A stretch of DNA of 64,000 bases from Chitinolyticbacter albus (GTDB lineage: Bacteria > Pseudomonadota > Gammaproteobacteria > Burkholderiales > Chitinibacteraceae), in contig NZ_JANBVF010000032.1 in assembly GCF_024437655.1 (NCBI RefSeq), forward strand, positions 1 through 64,000, written 5' to 3'. The position numbers and the translations under genes are program-made. How positions within the stretch are numbered: position 1 is the first letter of the stretch; each line of letters opens with the position of its first letter. Shown piece after piece: positions 43,146 through 58,091 of this stretch. Below the pieces are notes generated by a model. It was not told the origin of the DNA. It saw nothing but the letters and a program-made list of their open reading frames with translations, and did not search any database.

Positions 43146-44999
43146 ATGCACGTTTTGTACGAGGACGATGGCTTCAAGGTGGCCACGGTCAAGGAATCGC
43201 AGACCGGCAGCCTGCAGGTCGAGGACGTGCGCGGCAAGCGCAGCAAGATCAAGGCAGCCAACGTGCTGCTGAAGTTCGAGCGCCCCGATCCAGCCAGCCT
43301 GATGAGTGAAGCCGAGGCGCTGGCGGCCGAGATCGACATCGATTTCCTGTGGGAAGTGTGCGGTGCCGACGAATTCGGTTTCGAGGACATCGCGGCCGAG
43401 TACTACGGCGCGGGCCCGAGCGCACAGCAACAAGCCGCCGTGCTGCTGCGCATCGCCCAATCGCCGATGTACTTCTACAAGAAGGGCCGTGGCCGCTATA
43501 AGGCGGCGCCCGAAGAGAACGTGAAGGCCGCCCTCGCTGGCATGGCGCGCAAGCAGCGCGAGGCCGAACAGATGGCGGCCTGGCAGGCGGAACTCACCGC
43601 CGGCACGCTGCCGGAAGCCTTTGTACCGCTTACCAAGAAACTGCTGCATCGCCCGGACAAGAACGGCATCGAGTACAAGGCGCTGCTGGCCGCGGCTGAG
43701 GCCGCGCAGAGCACGCCGCTGCGTCTGATGGCGCGCGTTGGCGCGTTGCCCGATGTGGCCGATTATTTCCTCGATGGCTTTTTGTTCGAATCTTTCCCGC
43801 ATGGCCGCGAAGCTCGTGTGGAAGGCGAGTTCGCCTGCGAGTTCGATCTGCCGACCGCCGAGGTGGCCGCGTTCTCGATCGACGATGCGACGACCACCGA
43901 GATCGACGACGCCTTCAGCATCAAGCCGCTGCCCAACGGCAATACCCAGGTCGGCATCCATATCGCTGCGCCCACGCTCGGCATCGCCGCCGGCTCGCCG
44001 CTCGACAAGCAGATCCTGGAGCGGCTCTCCACCGTCTATTTCCCCGGCGACAAGATCACCATGCTGCCGGACGAAGTGGTGCGGGTGTACACGCTGGAAG
44101 AAGGCGCCGCCCGCCCAGCGATGAGCCTCTACCTGGAGCTCTCGCCCGGATTCGACATCGTGTCGCATCATAGCCGCATCGAGCTCGTGCCCATTGCCGC
44201 CAATCTGCGCCACGACCAGATCGAGCCCTGGTTCAACGAGGAAACCGCCGGTCAGGAGCATCAAGGCCCGGATTATCCCTACAAGGCCGAACTCAATTAC
44301 CTGTGGCGCTTTGCCGGCGAGCTCGAAGGCCGCCGCGGCAAGGCCGATCCGAACGCGCCGGTGCGGCTCGATTACAGCTTTTACATCGATCGACTGGACG
44401 ACGGTGGCAAGCGCGTGCGCATCGTGCCGCGCAAGCGCGGCGCACCGATGGACAAGTTGGTGTCCGAGCTCGCCATCCTGGTCAACAGCACCTGGGGCAA
44501 GGATCTGGCCAACGCCGAGATTGCCGCAGTGTATCGCTCGCAGGGCGCGGGGCGCGTGCGCCTGACCACGCAGCCGGGGCCGCACCTGAGCCTGGGGGTC
44601 GACTGCTACGCCTGGTCCAGCTCGCCGCTGCGCCGTGGTATCGATTTCATCAACCAGCAACAGCTGCTGGCGATGCTGCGTGGCGAGAAGCCGCGCTTCA
44701 ACCGCAACGATGCGGAGCTGTTTGCCGCGATCAGCGGCTTCGATACCGCCTACGCCGCATACAACGATTTCCAGGACAAGATGGAGCGCTACTGGTGTCT
44801 GCGCTACCTTGAGCAGGAAAACGTCAAGGAAATGCGCGCGCAGGTGATCAAGGAGAACCTGGTGCGCATCGACGGCACGCCGCTGGTGCAGCGCGTGCCC
44901 GGTCTGCCGGAATTGCCGCCTGGCACCACGGTCCAACTACAGCGGCTGGCAATCGACTACCTTGAATTGACGCTCGAATGCCGGATGGCGACGATCTGA
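43146..44999 (+). CDS. RNase II/RNB-family exoribonuclease
   Basis: 617 residues, near the usual size of RNase II. The N-terminal part (about 1-230) would hold the RNA-binding and winged-helix-like segments (MHVLYEDDGFKVATV..., YYKKGRG-like YFYKKGRGRYKAAPEEN). The RNB catalytic domain starts near 235 with SIDDATTTEIDDAFSI, the Mg-binding Asp cluster. PGDKITMLPDEV, SRIELVPI and SSPLRRGIDFINQQQL are further RNB signatures. It degrades single-stranded RNA 3' to 5'. A small zinc-ribbon protein gene follows 13 bp later. Whether it equals rnb or a betaproteobacterial RNB variant is not resolved. Confidence 0.9.
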   Translation: MHVLYEDDGFKVATVKESQTGSLQVEDVRGKRSKIKAANVLLKFERPDPASLMSEAEALAAEIDIDFLWEVCGADEFGFEDIAAEYYGAGPSAQQQAAVLLRIAQSPMYFYKKGRGRYKAAPEENVKAALAGMARKQREAEQMAAWQAELTAGTLPEAFVPLTKKLLHRPDKNGIEYKALLAAAEAAQSTPLRLMARVGALPDVADYFLDGFLFESFPHGREARVEGEFACEFDLPTAEVAAFSIDDATTTEIDDAFSIKPLPNGNTQVGIHIAAPTLGIAAGSPLDKQILERLSTVYFPGDKITMLPDEVVRVYTLEEGAARPAMSLYLELSPGFDIVSHHSRIELVPIAANLRHDQIEPWFNEETAGQEHQGPDYPYKAELNYLWRFAGELEGRRGKADPNAPVRLDYSFYIDRLDDGGKRVRIVPRKRGAPMDKLVSELAILVNSTWGKDLANAEIAAVYRSQGAGRVRLTTQPGPHLSLGVDCYAWSSSPLRRGIDFINQQQLLAMLRGEKPRFNRNDAELFAAISGFDTAYAAYNDFQDKMERYWCLRYLEQENVKEMRAQVIKENLVRIDGTPLVQRVPGLPELPPGTTVQLQRLAIDYLELTLECRMATI

Positions 45000-45012
45000 C
45001 CGTAACCACATC

Positions 45013-45585
45013 ATGCTGCCCAAGAGACCTCTGAACCAACTGCTGCCGGTGCGTTTTCGCAACGGTGAGCAGATCCGCCAGTTTTCCAAGCCCTGCGTGC
45101 GCTGTGGCCATATGCTGAGTGCGCGCGACATGCAGGGTGCCGCCCGGCTGGTCGACGAGAACCAGCTCGCCATCGCCGCCGCCGCGCGTTGCCCGCAATG
45201 TGGCGAGCGCTTCGGTGTCGCCTGCCTCGTCGACGAGCAAAAGCGCGTGCGGCGCGTGCTGGTGCCGGCCATGCTGTTTGGCTGGTATCTGCGCAGCCTG
45301 CCGCCACAAAAAGGCGAGCAGAGTCAGCTGCATACGGTGGCGATGGACGATATGCGCGATCCCGATCTCTCCGTGGCGGAGCCTATGGCGCCCCCGGCCG
45401 CGTCCCGCCAGATGGATGTGGTACGCGCCGACGAAGCGTTGGGGCAGTACCAGGGCAAGCCGATTCCCGCCTGGGTGGAAGTCGACGGCGTGCGGCTGGC
45501 GTTCGAGCGCGTCGCGCCGGGAGCGCAGCCGGCAGGCGGCGAATTCCTGCTCGATGGCTGCCTGCTGTATCGCGGGGCACGGTAA
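45013..45585 (+). CDS. Hypothetical protein with two CxxC (zinc-ribbon-like) knuckles
   Basis: 190 residues. FSKPCVRCGHMLSA (about 27-36) and ARCPQCGERFGVACL (about 58-70) form a likely four-cysteine zinc ribbon. The rest has a short hydrophobic stretch (VLVPAMLFGWYLRSL) and a C-terminal beta-rich part. It is 13 bp downstream of the RNB ribonuclease and probably co-transcribed, so a role in RNA metabolism is conceivable, but nothing direct shows it. Not recognised. Confidence 0.65.
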   Translation: MLPKRPLNQLLPVRFRNGEQIRQFSKPCVRCGHMLSARDMQGAARLVDENQLAIAAAARCPQCGERFGVACLVDEQKRVRRVLVPAMLFGWYLRSLPPQKGEQSQLHTVAMDDMRDPDLSVAEPMAPPAASRQMDVVRADEALGQYQGKPIPAWVEVDGVRLAFERVAPGAQPAGGEFLLDGCLLYRGAR

Positions 45586-45701
45586 ACGACGCCTCGCCGA
45601 CTGGGCTGCTTGTTTTCTCGCAGCTGACCACCATTTGATGACCGTTGGTGCGCCCGATTGCCATATCGCGCGGTACTACGCACCATCCGCGAAAATGCCA
45701 C

Positions 45702-45729
45702 TTGGCTTTTTTCGCTAACGTCTTATAAT
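45702..45729 (+). promoter_or_regulatory. Sigma-70-type promoter of panD
   Basis: TTGGCT (45702-45707) and TATAAT (45724-45729) with 16-bp spacing, 31 bp before the panD start codon. Confidence 0.7.
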
Positions 45730-45760
45730 CGCAAGCCTTTTTACGGCGGAGACCCTCGCC

Positions 45761-46141
45761 ATGCAACGCTCGATGCTCAAGTCCAAGATTCACCGCGTCT
45801 CGGCCACCCATGCCGAGCTGCATTACGAGGGTTCGTGCGCGATCGACGAGAACCTGCTCGACGCCGCCAACATCCGCGAATACGAACAGATCCATATCTG
45901 GAACATTGATAACGGCGAGCGGTTCTCCACTTACGCGATCAAGGCCGCGCGTGGTTCCGGCATCATCTCGGTGAACGGCTCGGCGGCGCGTCGCGCGCAG
46001 GTGGGCGATCTGTTGATCATCGCCACCTTTGCCGACTACAGCGAAGCCGAGCTTGCCAACCATCAGCCCTCGCTGGTGTATGTGGATGAGGCCAATCGCA
46101 TCGTCTGTACCAAGAACGGCATTCCTGTGCAGTCGGCCTGA
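45761..46141 (+). CDS. panD: Aspartate 1-decarboxylase
   Basis: 126 residues. [29 protein letters not shown] matches PanD; self-cleavage at Gly24-Ser25 yields the pyruvoyl cofactor. Tyr58-equivalent ([24 protein letters not shown]) follows. It decarboxylates L-aspartate to beta-alanine for pantothenate and CoA synthesis. It has its own promoter and a strong terminator, so it is monocistronic; panB and panC are elsewhere. Confidence 0.97.
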   Translation: MQRSMLKSKIHRVSATHAELHYEGSCAIDENLLDAANIREYEQIHIWNIDNGERFSTYAIKAARGSGIISVNGSAARRAQVGDLLIIATFADYSEAELANHQPSLVYVDEANRIVCTKNGIPVQSA

Positions 46142-46161
46142 GCCGCTGCCCGCCCGTCGTC

Positions 46162-46185
46162 AAGGCCGCCTTGCGCGGCCTTTTT
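46162..46185 (+). terminator. Intrinsic terminator of panD
   Basis: 8-bp stem AAGGCCGC / GCGGCCTT, loop CTTGC, then TTTTT (46181-46185). Confidence 0.85.
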
Positions 46186-46269
46186 CTTGGATTGCACACG
46201 CGATCGTCAACGGCGTGCGTCCGCCCGGTCACCCACGGCCCGGCTGGCGCGTTGCCATTTACGCGGTCT

Positions 46270-47796
46270 TCACAGTTGCGATTCGATCGGCAACAGTCGC
46301 AAAAAGTCCACGCCCAGGCGGCGCAAGAACGAGGTTTCCGGATCGTGGGTGTGCATGCCATCGCCGCCGGGCTCGTGCCATTGCAGCTGGCCATCGTCCA
46401 GCGCCAGGCGATACGCCTTCTCGGCCACCAGCTCATCGAACTGGTCGGCCATATGGTCGGCCAGGGCGGGGCTGTCGAGCAGGATGCCGATCTCGGTATT
46501 GAGCTCGATCGAGCGCGGGTCGAGGTTGAGCGAGCCGATAAAGACATGGCGCCGATCGAAGATGAAGGATTTGGCGTGCAGGCTGGCGCGCGACGAGCCC
46601 GTCCAGCCGCTGCCGCCCTTGGGGCGCGGATGGGTCGGGTCGGGTTTGAGCTCGTAGAGCTGCACCCCGCCTTTGAGCAGGGGCTTACGATAGGGCGCAT
46701 AGCCGGCGTGCACCATACCGACGTCGGTGGCGGCGAGCGAGTTGGTCAGCACGCGCACGTGCATGCCCTGCGCCACCCGTTGTACCAGCCAGGCGGTGCC
46801 GCCCTTGCCCGGCACGAAGTAGGGCGACACGATGTCGAGCGAGCGATCGGTCTGCGTCGCCACCGGCGCCAGCCGCTCGATCAGCGTGCGCGTCGGTTGC
46901 TCGGTCAGCTTGTCCGGATGATCGTACAGCGCCTGGGCGTTGCCCCAGTAGAAGGGCAGGGTGGCATCGCGCAGCTGCAGCGCCAGCGCATCCTTTTGCA
47001 ATTGCTGCAGGTAGCCCGTGGCCCGGTCGAGCCGTTGTTGCGCCGCGAGCGTCACGCGCAGCGCGGCGAGCTTGGCCTGGGTGTCGACCCTGGGGTAGAA
47101 CGCCTTGATCGGGATGGCGCGCTCATGGCGCCAGTAAAGGTCGAACGAGGTCTCGACCTGCGCGACCACCGGGCCGATGGCCAGCACGTCCAGATCGGAG
47201 AAGTCGATCTCCGGGTTGGCCTCGAAGTACTCGTCGCCGATATTGCGCCCGCCAACGATGGTGACATGGTCGTCCGCGGTGAAGCTCTTGTTGTGCATGC
47301 GCCGGTTCACCCGGCGGAACTCCAGCAGCATGCCCAGCGTACGCAGCCAGCGCTGGCTTACCGGATTGAACAGTCGCACCTCGATATTGGGATGGCCGGC
47401 GAGCGCCAGCAGCGTTTCGTCATCCGGCTTGCTGCCGACATCGTCGAGCAGCACGCGCACCTTCACGCCACGGTCCGCCGCTTCCACCACCTTGGCGGTC
47501 ACCAGGCGCCCGGTCACGTCGTTGTGCCAGATGTAGTACTGCAGATCGAGTGTCTTCTCGGCCGTCATCGCCAGCGCCAGCCGTGCGATCAGCGCGTCGC
47601 GGCCATGTTCGAGCGGGTAGATGCCGGAGAGGTCCGCGTGCGTGTCCGCCAGCTTGCGTGCAGTGCGCGCCAGCATGGTGTCCTGGGTGTCGATCACCGG
47701 AGCAGGCGCCTCCTGCGTGCGGGCGGGCAGGCTGCCGCATGCGGCAAGCAGGCTGGAGAGGAGCAGCAGGGCGGTCAGTTTCGTCGGCTGGCGCAT
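46270..47796 (-). CDS. Phospholipase D / cardiolipin synthase-like lipoprotein (ClsC/YmdC-type)
   Basis: 508 residues with signal peptide and lipobox LLAAC (Cys20). Two PLD catalytic motifs are complete: HNKSFTAD...GGRNIGDEY (about 167-185) and HAKSFIFD...GSLNLDPRS (about 410-430). The architecture matches ClsC-like enzymes, which make or remodel cardiolipin, but the lipid anchor puts it at the periplasmic face or outer membrane. It converges on the panD terminator. The substrate is unresolved between a lipid phosphatidyl transfer and a hydrolase. Confidence 0.88.
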   Translation of the reverse strand: MRQPTKLTALLLLSSLLAACGSLPARTQEAPAPVIDTQDTMLARTARKLADTHADLSGIYPLEHGRDALIARLALAMTAEKTLDLQYYIWHNDVTGRLVTAKVVEAADRGVKVRVLLDDVGSKPDDETLLALAGHPNIEVRLFNPVSQRWLRTLGMLLEFRRVNRRMHNKSFTADDHVTIVGGRNIGDEYFEANPEIDFSDLDVLAIGPVVAQVETSFDLYWRHERAIPIKAFYPRVDTQAKLAALRVTLAAQQRLDRATGYLQQLQKDALALQLRDATLPFYWGNAQALYDHPDKLTEQPTRTLIERLAPVATQTDRSLDIVSPYFVPGKGGTAWLVQRVAQGMHVRVLTNSLAATDVGMVHAGYAPYRKPLLKGGVQLYELKPDPTHPRPKGGSGWTGSSRASLHAKSFIFDRRHVFIGSLNLDPRSIELNTEIGILLDSPALADHMADQFDELVAEKAYRLALDDGQLQWHEPGGDGMHTHDPETSFLRRLGVDFLRLLPIESQL

Positions 47797-47855
47797 GGTC
47801 GGAATGGGCAGGGTGACAGGCTACTTTAGCAAACTCATCCGCGCTGGCTGGCGGC

Positions 47856-47861
47856 TATAAT
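47856..47861 (+). promoter_or_regulatory. Probable -10 box of the PCuAC/hemF unit
   Basis: TATAAT followed by CGCGC, the same context as at panD and the RNB gene, 59 bp before the copper-chaperone start. No good -35 box is seen at 16-18 bp. Confidence 0.4.
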
Positions 47862-47919
47862 CGCGCTTTGCTGTCGGTGGCTGGCTGACAGCGCCACTTT
47901 CATATCAGGAAGCTCAGTC

Positions 47920-48381
47920 ATGACGCGTACTCTCGCCGGATTCTGCCTTGCCGTTCTCGCTGTCCTGGGTCACGCCCATGAGTACGAGGCGGGCAAGCTC
48001 TTGATCGGACACCCCTGGGCGCGCGCGACCGCGTCTGGTGCGCCGGTGGCCGGGGTATTTCTGACACTGGAGAACGGCACGGGCGACACCGACCGGCTCA
48101 CGGGCGGCGATAGCGCGGTTGCGCAGAGGGTAGAACTGCACTCGATGACGATGGACAACGGCATGATGAAGATGCGCCACCTCGAGGCCATCGAAGTGCC
48201 GGCCAGGGGCGCGCAGAAACTCGCGCCCGGCGGCTTGCACATCATGCTGTTCGGCTTGAAGGCGCCGTTGAAGGAAGGCGAAAGTTTTCCATTGACGCTC
48301 AACTTCGAGCGGGCGGGCAAGGTCAAGGTGAACGTCAAGGTCGAGCCCATGGGCGCGACCGCGCCGGCACACGGCAATTAA
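47920..48381 (+). CDS. Periplasmic PCu(A)C copper chaperone
   Basis: 153 residues. A signal peptide (about 1-20) is followed by HEYEAGKLLIGHPWARAT. The Cu(I) site has the His/Met pattern of the family: ELHSMTMDNGMMKMRHLEAIEVP and, 20-odd residues later, GGLHIMLFGLK. It delivers copper to the CuA centre of cytochrome oxidase in the periplasm. AGGAAGC precedes the ATG. hemF starts 10 bp after it, so the two form an operon linking copper and haem supply to respiration. Confidence 0.92.
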   Translation: MTRTLAGFCLAVLAVLGHAHEYEAGKLLIGHPWARATASGAPVAGVFLTLENGTGDTDRLTGGDSAVAQRVELHSMTMDNGMMKMRHLEAIEVPARGAQKLAPGGLHIMLFGLKAPLKEGESFPLTLNFERAGKVKVNVKVEPMGATAPAHGN

Positions 48382-48390
48382 GGCGGCGCC

Positions 48391-49290
48391 ATGCAGAGCA
48401 CCGCGGTCAAGGATTACCTGCTGACGCTGCAGCAGAATATCGTCGCCACGCTGGAGAACCTGGATGGCGGCAGCTTTATCGTCGACAGCTGGCAGCGGCC
48501 CGAGGGCGGCGGCGGGATCAGTCGCGTGATCGAGGATTCGGCGCTGCTGGAGCGTGGTGGCGTGCTGTTCTCGCATGTGACAGGCAGCCAGATGCCGGCC
48601 TCGGCCACGGCGCACCGTCCCGAGCTTGCCGGTCGCGCCTGGGAGGCAATGGGCGTGTCGCTGGTGTTGCACCCCAAGAATCCCTATGTGCCCACGGTGC
48701 ATCTGAACGTGCGCATGTTCCGCGCCCACGCGCCGGGGCAGGACGACGTGTGCTGGTTCGGCGGCGGCATGGACCTCACGCCGTTTTACGGCTTCGAGGA
48801 GGACGCGGTCCACTTTCACGTCACCTGCCGCAACGCGTTGGCCCCGCTGGGCGCCGGGCACTATCCGCACTTCAAGGCCTGGTGCGACCGCTATTTCTTC
48901 CTCAAGCACCGCAACGAGGCGCGCGGCATCGGCGGCATCTTCTTCGACGATTTCACCGAAGGCGGCTTCGAAGGCGGCTTTGCCATGATGCGTGCGGTAG
49001 GCGACGCCTTCCTGCCGGCCTATGTGCCCATCGTCGAGCGCCGGCGCGAGCTGGCCTACGGCGAGCGCGAGCGCGACTGGCAGGGTTATCGCCGTGGACG
49101 CTACGTCGAATTCAACCTGGTGTGGGATAGGGGCACGCTGTTCGGCCTGCAGTCAGGCGGTCGCACCGAATCCATCCTGTGCTCGATGCCGCCGCTGGCC
49201 AAGTGGCGCTATCAGTGGCAACCCCCCGAGGGTAGCCCGGAGGCGCAACTGCTGAGCGACTTCCTGCCGGTACGTGACTGGCTGGCCTGA
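48391..49290 (+). CDS. hemF: Oxygen-dependent coproporphyrinogen III oxidase
   Basis: 299 residues, the standard HemF length. HVNVRMF-like [59 protein letters not shown] and [33 protein letters not shown] are all diagnostic. It decarboxylates coproporphyrinogen III to protoporphyrinogen IX using O2. It is co-transcribed with the upstream copper chaperone and stops 4 bp before the convergent LysR gene ends, with no obvious terminator between. Confidence 0.97.
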   Translation: MQSTAVKDYLLTLQQNIVATLENLDGGSFIVDSWQRPEGGGGISRVIEDSALLERGGVLFSHVTGSQMPASATAHRPELAGRAWEAMGVSLVLHPKNPYVPTVHLNVRMFRAHAPGQDDVCWFGGGMDLTPFYGFEEDAVHFHVTCRNALAPLGAGHYPHFKAWCDRYFFLKHRNEARGIGGIFFDDFTEGGFEGGFAMMRAVGDAFLPAYVPIVERRRELAYGERERDWQGYRRGRYVEFNLVWDRGTLFGLQSGGRTESILCSMPPLAKWRYQWQPPEGSPEAQLLSDFLPVRDWLA

Positions 49291-49294
49291 AGGG

Positions 49295-50209
49295 CTACTG
49301 AGCGACATCCTTGTCCCAGTAGGGCTCGGTGCCAAAGCAGGTCTGCAGATAGTGGATGAAGCTGCGCACTTTCGATGGCAGGTGCCGGTTCGGCAGGTGG
49401 ATGGCGTAGATGAAGAACTCGGTCGGCACGTAACCCGGCAATACCTCCACCAGCCGGCCTGCCTGCAAATCCTTGCCGACGATGAAGGTGGGCAGCAGAG
49501 CCAGCCCCAAACCACCCAGCACCGCCTGCGACAGGGCCTCATCGTCGTTGATGCGCAGCGTGCCGGAAACGGGAATCGCCACGTCACCGTCCACGCTTTT
49601 CAGGTGCCAGAGTCCCTGGGTATTCAGAAAGGTGTAGTCGAGACAGTTGTGCTGGGCCAGATCCTCCGGCGATTGCGGAGTGCCAGCGCGCGCGAGGTAG
49701 GCTGGGCTCGCGCAGATCTTCCGGCGGATGGGGGCCAGCTTGCGAGCAACCAGATTGGGGCCGGGCGTGGTGGTGATGCGTAGCGCCACGTCGTAGCCTT
49801 CTTCGGCCAGGTCCACGAAGCGATCACTGAGGGTCAGCTCCACGCTCACGTCCGGGTATTGCATCATGAAACCAGGTAGCGCGGATGCGACGTGCATGGT
49901 GCTGAAGGCGACCGGGGCACTGATCTTCAGCTTGCCGCGCGGTTCTTGCTGCAGCCGGGACAAGGTGAGTTCCGCCTGCGCCAGCTCCTCCAGGATCCGG
50001 TCGCAGTGCTCGAAATAGGCCTCGCCGATGTCGGTCAGGCTTAGGCTGCGTGTGCTGCGATGCAAGAGGCGTACGCCCAGCGTGGATTCCAGGCGGGAGA
50101 CCGCTTTGCTGACTCGCGACTTGGAGATGTCCAAGCGACGCGCGGTTTCGGTAAAGCTGCGCGTTTTGACCACTGATGCGAACAGCAGCATGTCGTTAAT
50201 GTCGGGCAT
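49295..50209 (-). CDS. LysR-family transcriptional regulator
   Basis: 304 residues. The N-terminal winged HTH is at about 1-60 (DMLLFASVVKTRSFTETARRLDISKSRVSKAVSRLESTLGVRLLHRSTRSLSLT), the effector domain at about 88-300 (GKLKISAPVAFSTMH, NCLDYTFLNTQGLWHL). It resembles the CrgA/DhcR subgroup. It is divergent from gdhA with about 308 bp between, and that interval contains several palindromes, so gdhA is a candidate target. The effector is unknown. Confidence 0.9.
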   Translation of the reverse strand: MPDINDMLLFASVVKTRSFTETARRLDISKSRVSKAVSRLESTLGVRLLHRSTRSLSLTDIGEAYFEHCDRILEELAQAELTLSRLQQEPRGKLKISAPVAFSTMHVASALPGFMMQYPDVSVELTLSDRFVDLAEEGYDVALRITTTPGPNLVARKLAPIRRKICASPAYLARAGTPQSPEDLAQHNCLDYTFLNTQGLWHLKSVDGDVAIPVSGTLRINDDEALSQAVLGGLGLALLPTFIVGKDLQAGRLVEVLPGYVPTEFFIYAIHLPNRHLPSKVRSFIHYLQTCFGTEPYWDKDVAQ

Positions 50210-50224
50210 GTCCGTGAGTCCGTT

Positions 50225-50241
50225 GTTTCCATTTTGGAAAC
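50225..50241. promoter_or_regulatory. LysR-type palindrome next to the regulator start
   Basis: GTTTCCA-TTT-TGGAAAC, perfect 7-bp arms, 16 bp upstream of the LysR start on the side of gdhA. A second short palindrome, CTTATC-AATC-GATAAG, is at 50263-50278. Probable autoregulatory site. Confidence 0.5.
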
Positions 50242-50377
50242 AGTATTATTCTTTTATCGGGACTTATCAATCGATAAGCAGCCATTTATTATGCGGAAGT
50301 TTACTGAAATCCCACCAATATTTGAAAAACTAAGAGTAGAACGGTCGTAGCACTCCGATTTCAAGCCATTCCCTCTA

Positions 50378-50397
50378 TCCGATATATATAAATCGGA
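50378..50397. promoter_or_regulatory. AT-rich palindrome in the gdhA upstream region
   Basis: TCCGAT and ATCGGA separated by 8 AT-only bases, about 120 bp before gdhA. This is the most AT-rich point of the interval and a candidate activator or promoter site. Confidence 0.4.
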
Positions 50398-50517
50398 GGA
50401 TGGCTGTGCCTGTTAGATTCATCTAATTCGTGTTTGATCGGACATTCTGTTCGCTGTGGTTTGTTTTTTTATTGGTTGGTGGGGCGAATCTCATCTTCCA
50501 AACCGGAATAGCGTTTG

Positions 50518-51861
50518 ATGTCCTACCAGACCCTTGAAGATTTTATCGAATACGTTGCGAAAAAAAACCCGGGTCAGCCCGAGTTCATGCAGGCCGTAGT
50601 CGAGGTGATTGAAAGCCTTTGGCCATTCATTGAGAAAAATCCAAAGTATGCGACTCAGGGTTTGCTGGAGCGTCTGGTCGAGCCCGAGCGGGCGATCATG
50701 TTCCGGGTGTCCTGGGTGGACGATCACGGCACAGTGCAGGTGAACCGCGGCTACCGCATCCAGCACTCGTCCGCAATCGGCCCCTACAAGGGCGGCATCC
50801 GCTTCCATCCCACCGTCAATCAGTCCATCCTGCGCTTTCTCGCCTTTGAACAAACGTTCAAGAACGCGCTCACCACGCTGCCGATGGGTGGTGGCAAGGG
50901 CGGGTCAGATTTCGACCCCAAGGGGCGCAGCCCGGGCGAAGTCATGCGCTTTTGCCAGGCTTTCGTGAGCGAGCTGTTCCGCCATGTCGGCGCCGATACC
51001 GATGTGCCGGCCGGTGATATTGGCGTGGGCGGGCGTGAAGTGGGTTTCATGGCCGGCATGATGAAGAAATTGAGCAATCGCGCGGATTGTGTATTCACGG
51101 GCAAGGGGTTGTCGTTCGGTGGCTCGCTGATTCGTCCGGAAGCCACCGGTTACGGCACGGTTTATTTTGCCCAGGAGATGCTCAAGCATCGCGGCCGCAG
51201 CTTTGAGGGCATGCGAGTCAGCGTCTCGGGTGCGGGTAATGTGGCGCAATATGCCGTCGAGAAAGCGATGGCATTGGGCGCAAAGGTGATTACGGTTTCC
51301 GATTCGTCCGGGACTGTCGTCGATGAGGCCGGTTTTACGCCGGAAAAATTGGCGCAGTTGATGGAGATCAAGAATCATCGCTATGGTCGCGTGAGCGAAT
51401 ATGCAGAGAGCATCGGTGCGCAATTCCTGGCGGGCGTGCGCCCCTGGGGTGTTCCGGTGGATATCGCGCTGCCATGTGCTACTCAGAACGAGCTGGACGG
51501 TGATGACGCACGCATGCTGGTGAAGCACGGCGTCATGTGTGTGGCAGAGGGCGCGAACATGCCGTCGACCGCCGAGGCCGTGAAGGTGTTCGAGCAGAAC
51601 GGCGTGCTGTATGCGCCGGGCAAGGCCAGCAATGCGGGCGGCGTGGCAACTTCGGGTCTCGAGATGAGCCAGAATGCGATGCGCCTGTCCTGGCCGCGCG
51701 AAGAGGTGGATGCCCGTCTGCAGGAAATCATGCGCAGCATCCACGAAACCTGCCTGAAATACGGTACCCGTGAGGATGGCAGTGTCAACTATGTGGACGG
51801 CGCCAATATCGCGGGTTTTGTCAAGGTTGCCGATGCGATGTTGGCACAGGGCGTGATTTGA
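50518..51861 (+). CDS. gdhA: NADP-specific glutamate dehydrogenase
   Basis: 447 residues, the size of E. coli GdhA, from ATG 50518 (a TTG immediately before is in frame). Substrate and catalytic motifs: IGPYKGGIRFHPTVN, TLPMGGGKGGSDFDPKG (catalytic Lys), DVPAGDIGVGGREVG. The Rossmann motif is SGAGNVAQYA, with the family C-terminus NYVDGANIAGFVKVADAM. It aminates 2-oxoglutarate with ammonia and NADPH. It is placed directly upstream of gltBD, which does the same task through glutamine, and opposite a LysR regulator. Confidence 0.97.
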   Translation: MSYQTLEDFIEYVAKKNPGQPEFMQAVVEVIESLWPFIEKNPKYATQGLLERLVEPERAIMFRVSWVDDHGTVQVNRGYRIQHSSAIGPYKGGIRFHPTVNQSILRFLAFEQTFKNALTTLPMGGGKGGSDFDPKGRSPGEVMRFCQAFVSELFRHVGADTDVPAGDIGVGGREVGFMAGMMKKLSNRADCVFTGKGLSFGGSLIRPEATGYGTVYFAQEMLKHRGRSFEGMRVSVSGAGNVAQYAVEKAMALGAKVITVSDSSGTVVDEAGFTPEKLAQLMEIKNHRYGRVSEYAESIGAQFLAGVRPWGVPVDIALPCATQNELDGDDARMLVKHGVMCVAEGANMPSTAEAVKVFEQNGVLYAPGKASNAGGVATSGLEMSQNAMRLSWPREEVDARLQEIMRSIHETCLKYGTREDGSVNYVDGANIAGFVKVADAMLAQGVI

Positions 51862-51903
51862 TCGAATATTCAATTTCCTGTTGCGCTGCCTGACGCGCAA
51901 AAT

Positions 51904-51943
51904 GAGGTGAAGAGCGGATCTGCCGTCTGGCAGATATCACCTC
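51904..51943. promoter_or_regulatory. Compound stem-loop between gdhA and gltB
   Basis: The inner hairpin ATCTGCC-GTCT-GGCAGAT (51918-51935) sits inside outer arms GAGGTGA (51904-51910) and TCACCTC (51937-51943). It has no U-tract and lies 100 bp before gltB, so it could be a weak gdhA terminator or a gltB leader structure. Confidence 0.45.
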
Positions 51944-52042
51944 TTCGGATCGCCCTGCACCGTGTACTCACGGTTGCAGGGCGTTCGCGGTTGCGGATAA
52001 AATCGAGCCCTTTCGCTTGATTTTTTGCAAGGGCGCCTCGAA

Positions 52043-56491
<4,449 letters not shown>

Positions 56492-56499
56492 TGATGTGA

Positions 56500-58029
<1,530 letters not shown>

Positions 58030-58043
58030 ACCGAGGATACGGC

Positions 58044-58077
58044 AACAAAAAGCCCCGCGATTGCGGGGCTTTTTGTT
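58044..58077. terminator. Strong bidirectional terminator after gltD
   Basis: Perfect 15-bp arms AACAAAAAGCCCCGC / GCGGGGCTTTTTGTT around GATT, between the convergent gltD and the minus-strand TPR gene. Confidence 0.95.
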
Positions 58078-58091
58078 CAGCGATGGTCGGC

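Noticed and set aside
43017-44936. 639-codon minus-strand open frame
   Set aside because: Antisense to the RNB ribonuclease, with no recognisable domain.
46171-47829. 552-codon plus-strand open frame
   Set aside because: Antisense to the phospholipase-D-like lipoprotein, which has two complete HKD motifs.
50225-50517. Riboswitch or small RNA upstream of gdhA
   Set aside because: Palindromes are short and AT-rich, more like protein sites. No conserved riboswitch core was recognised.
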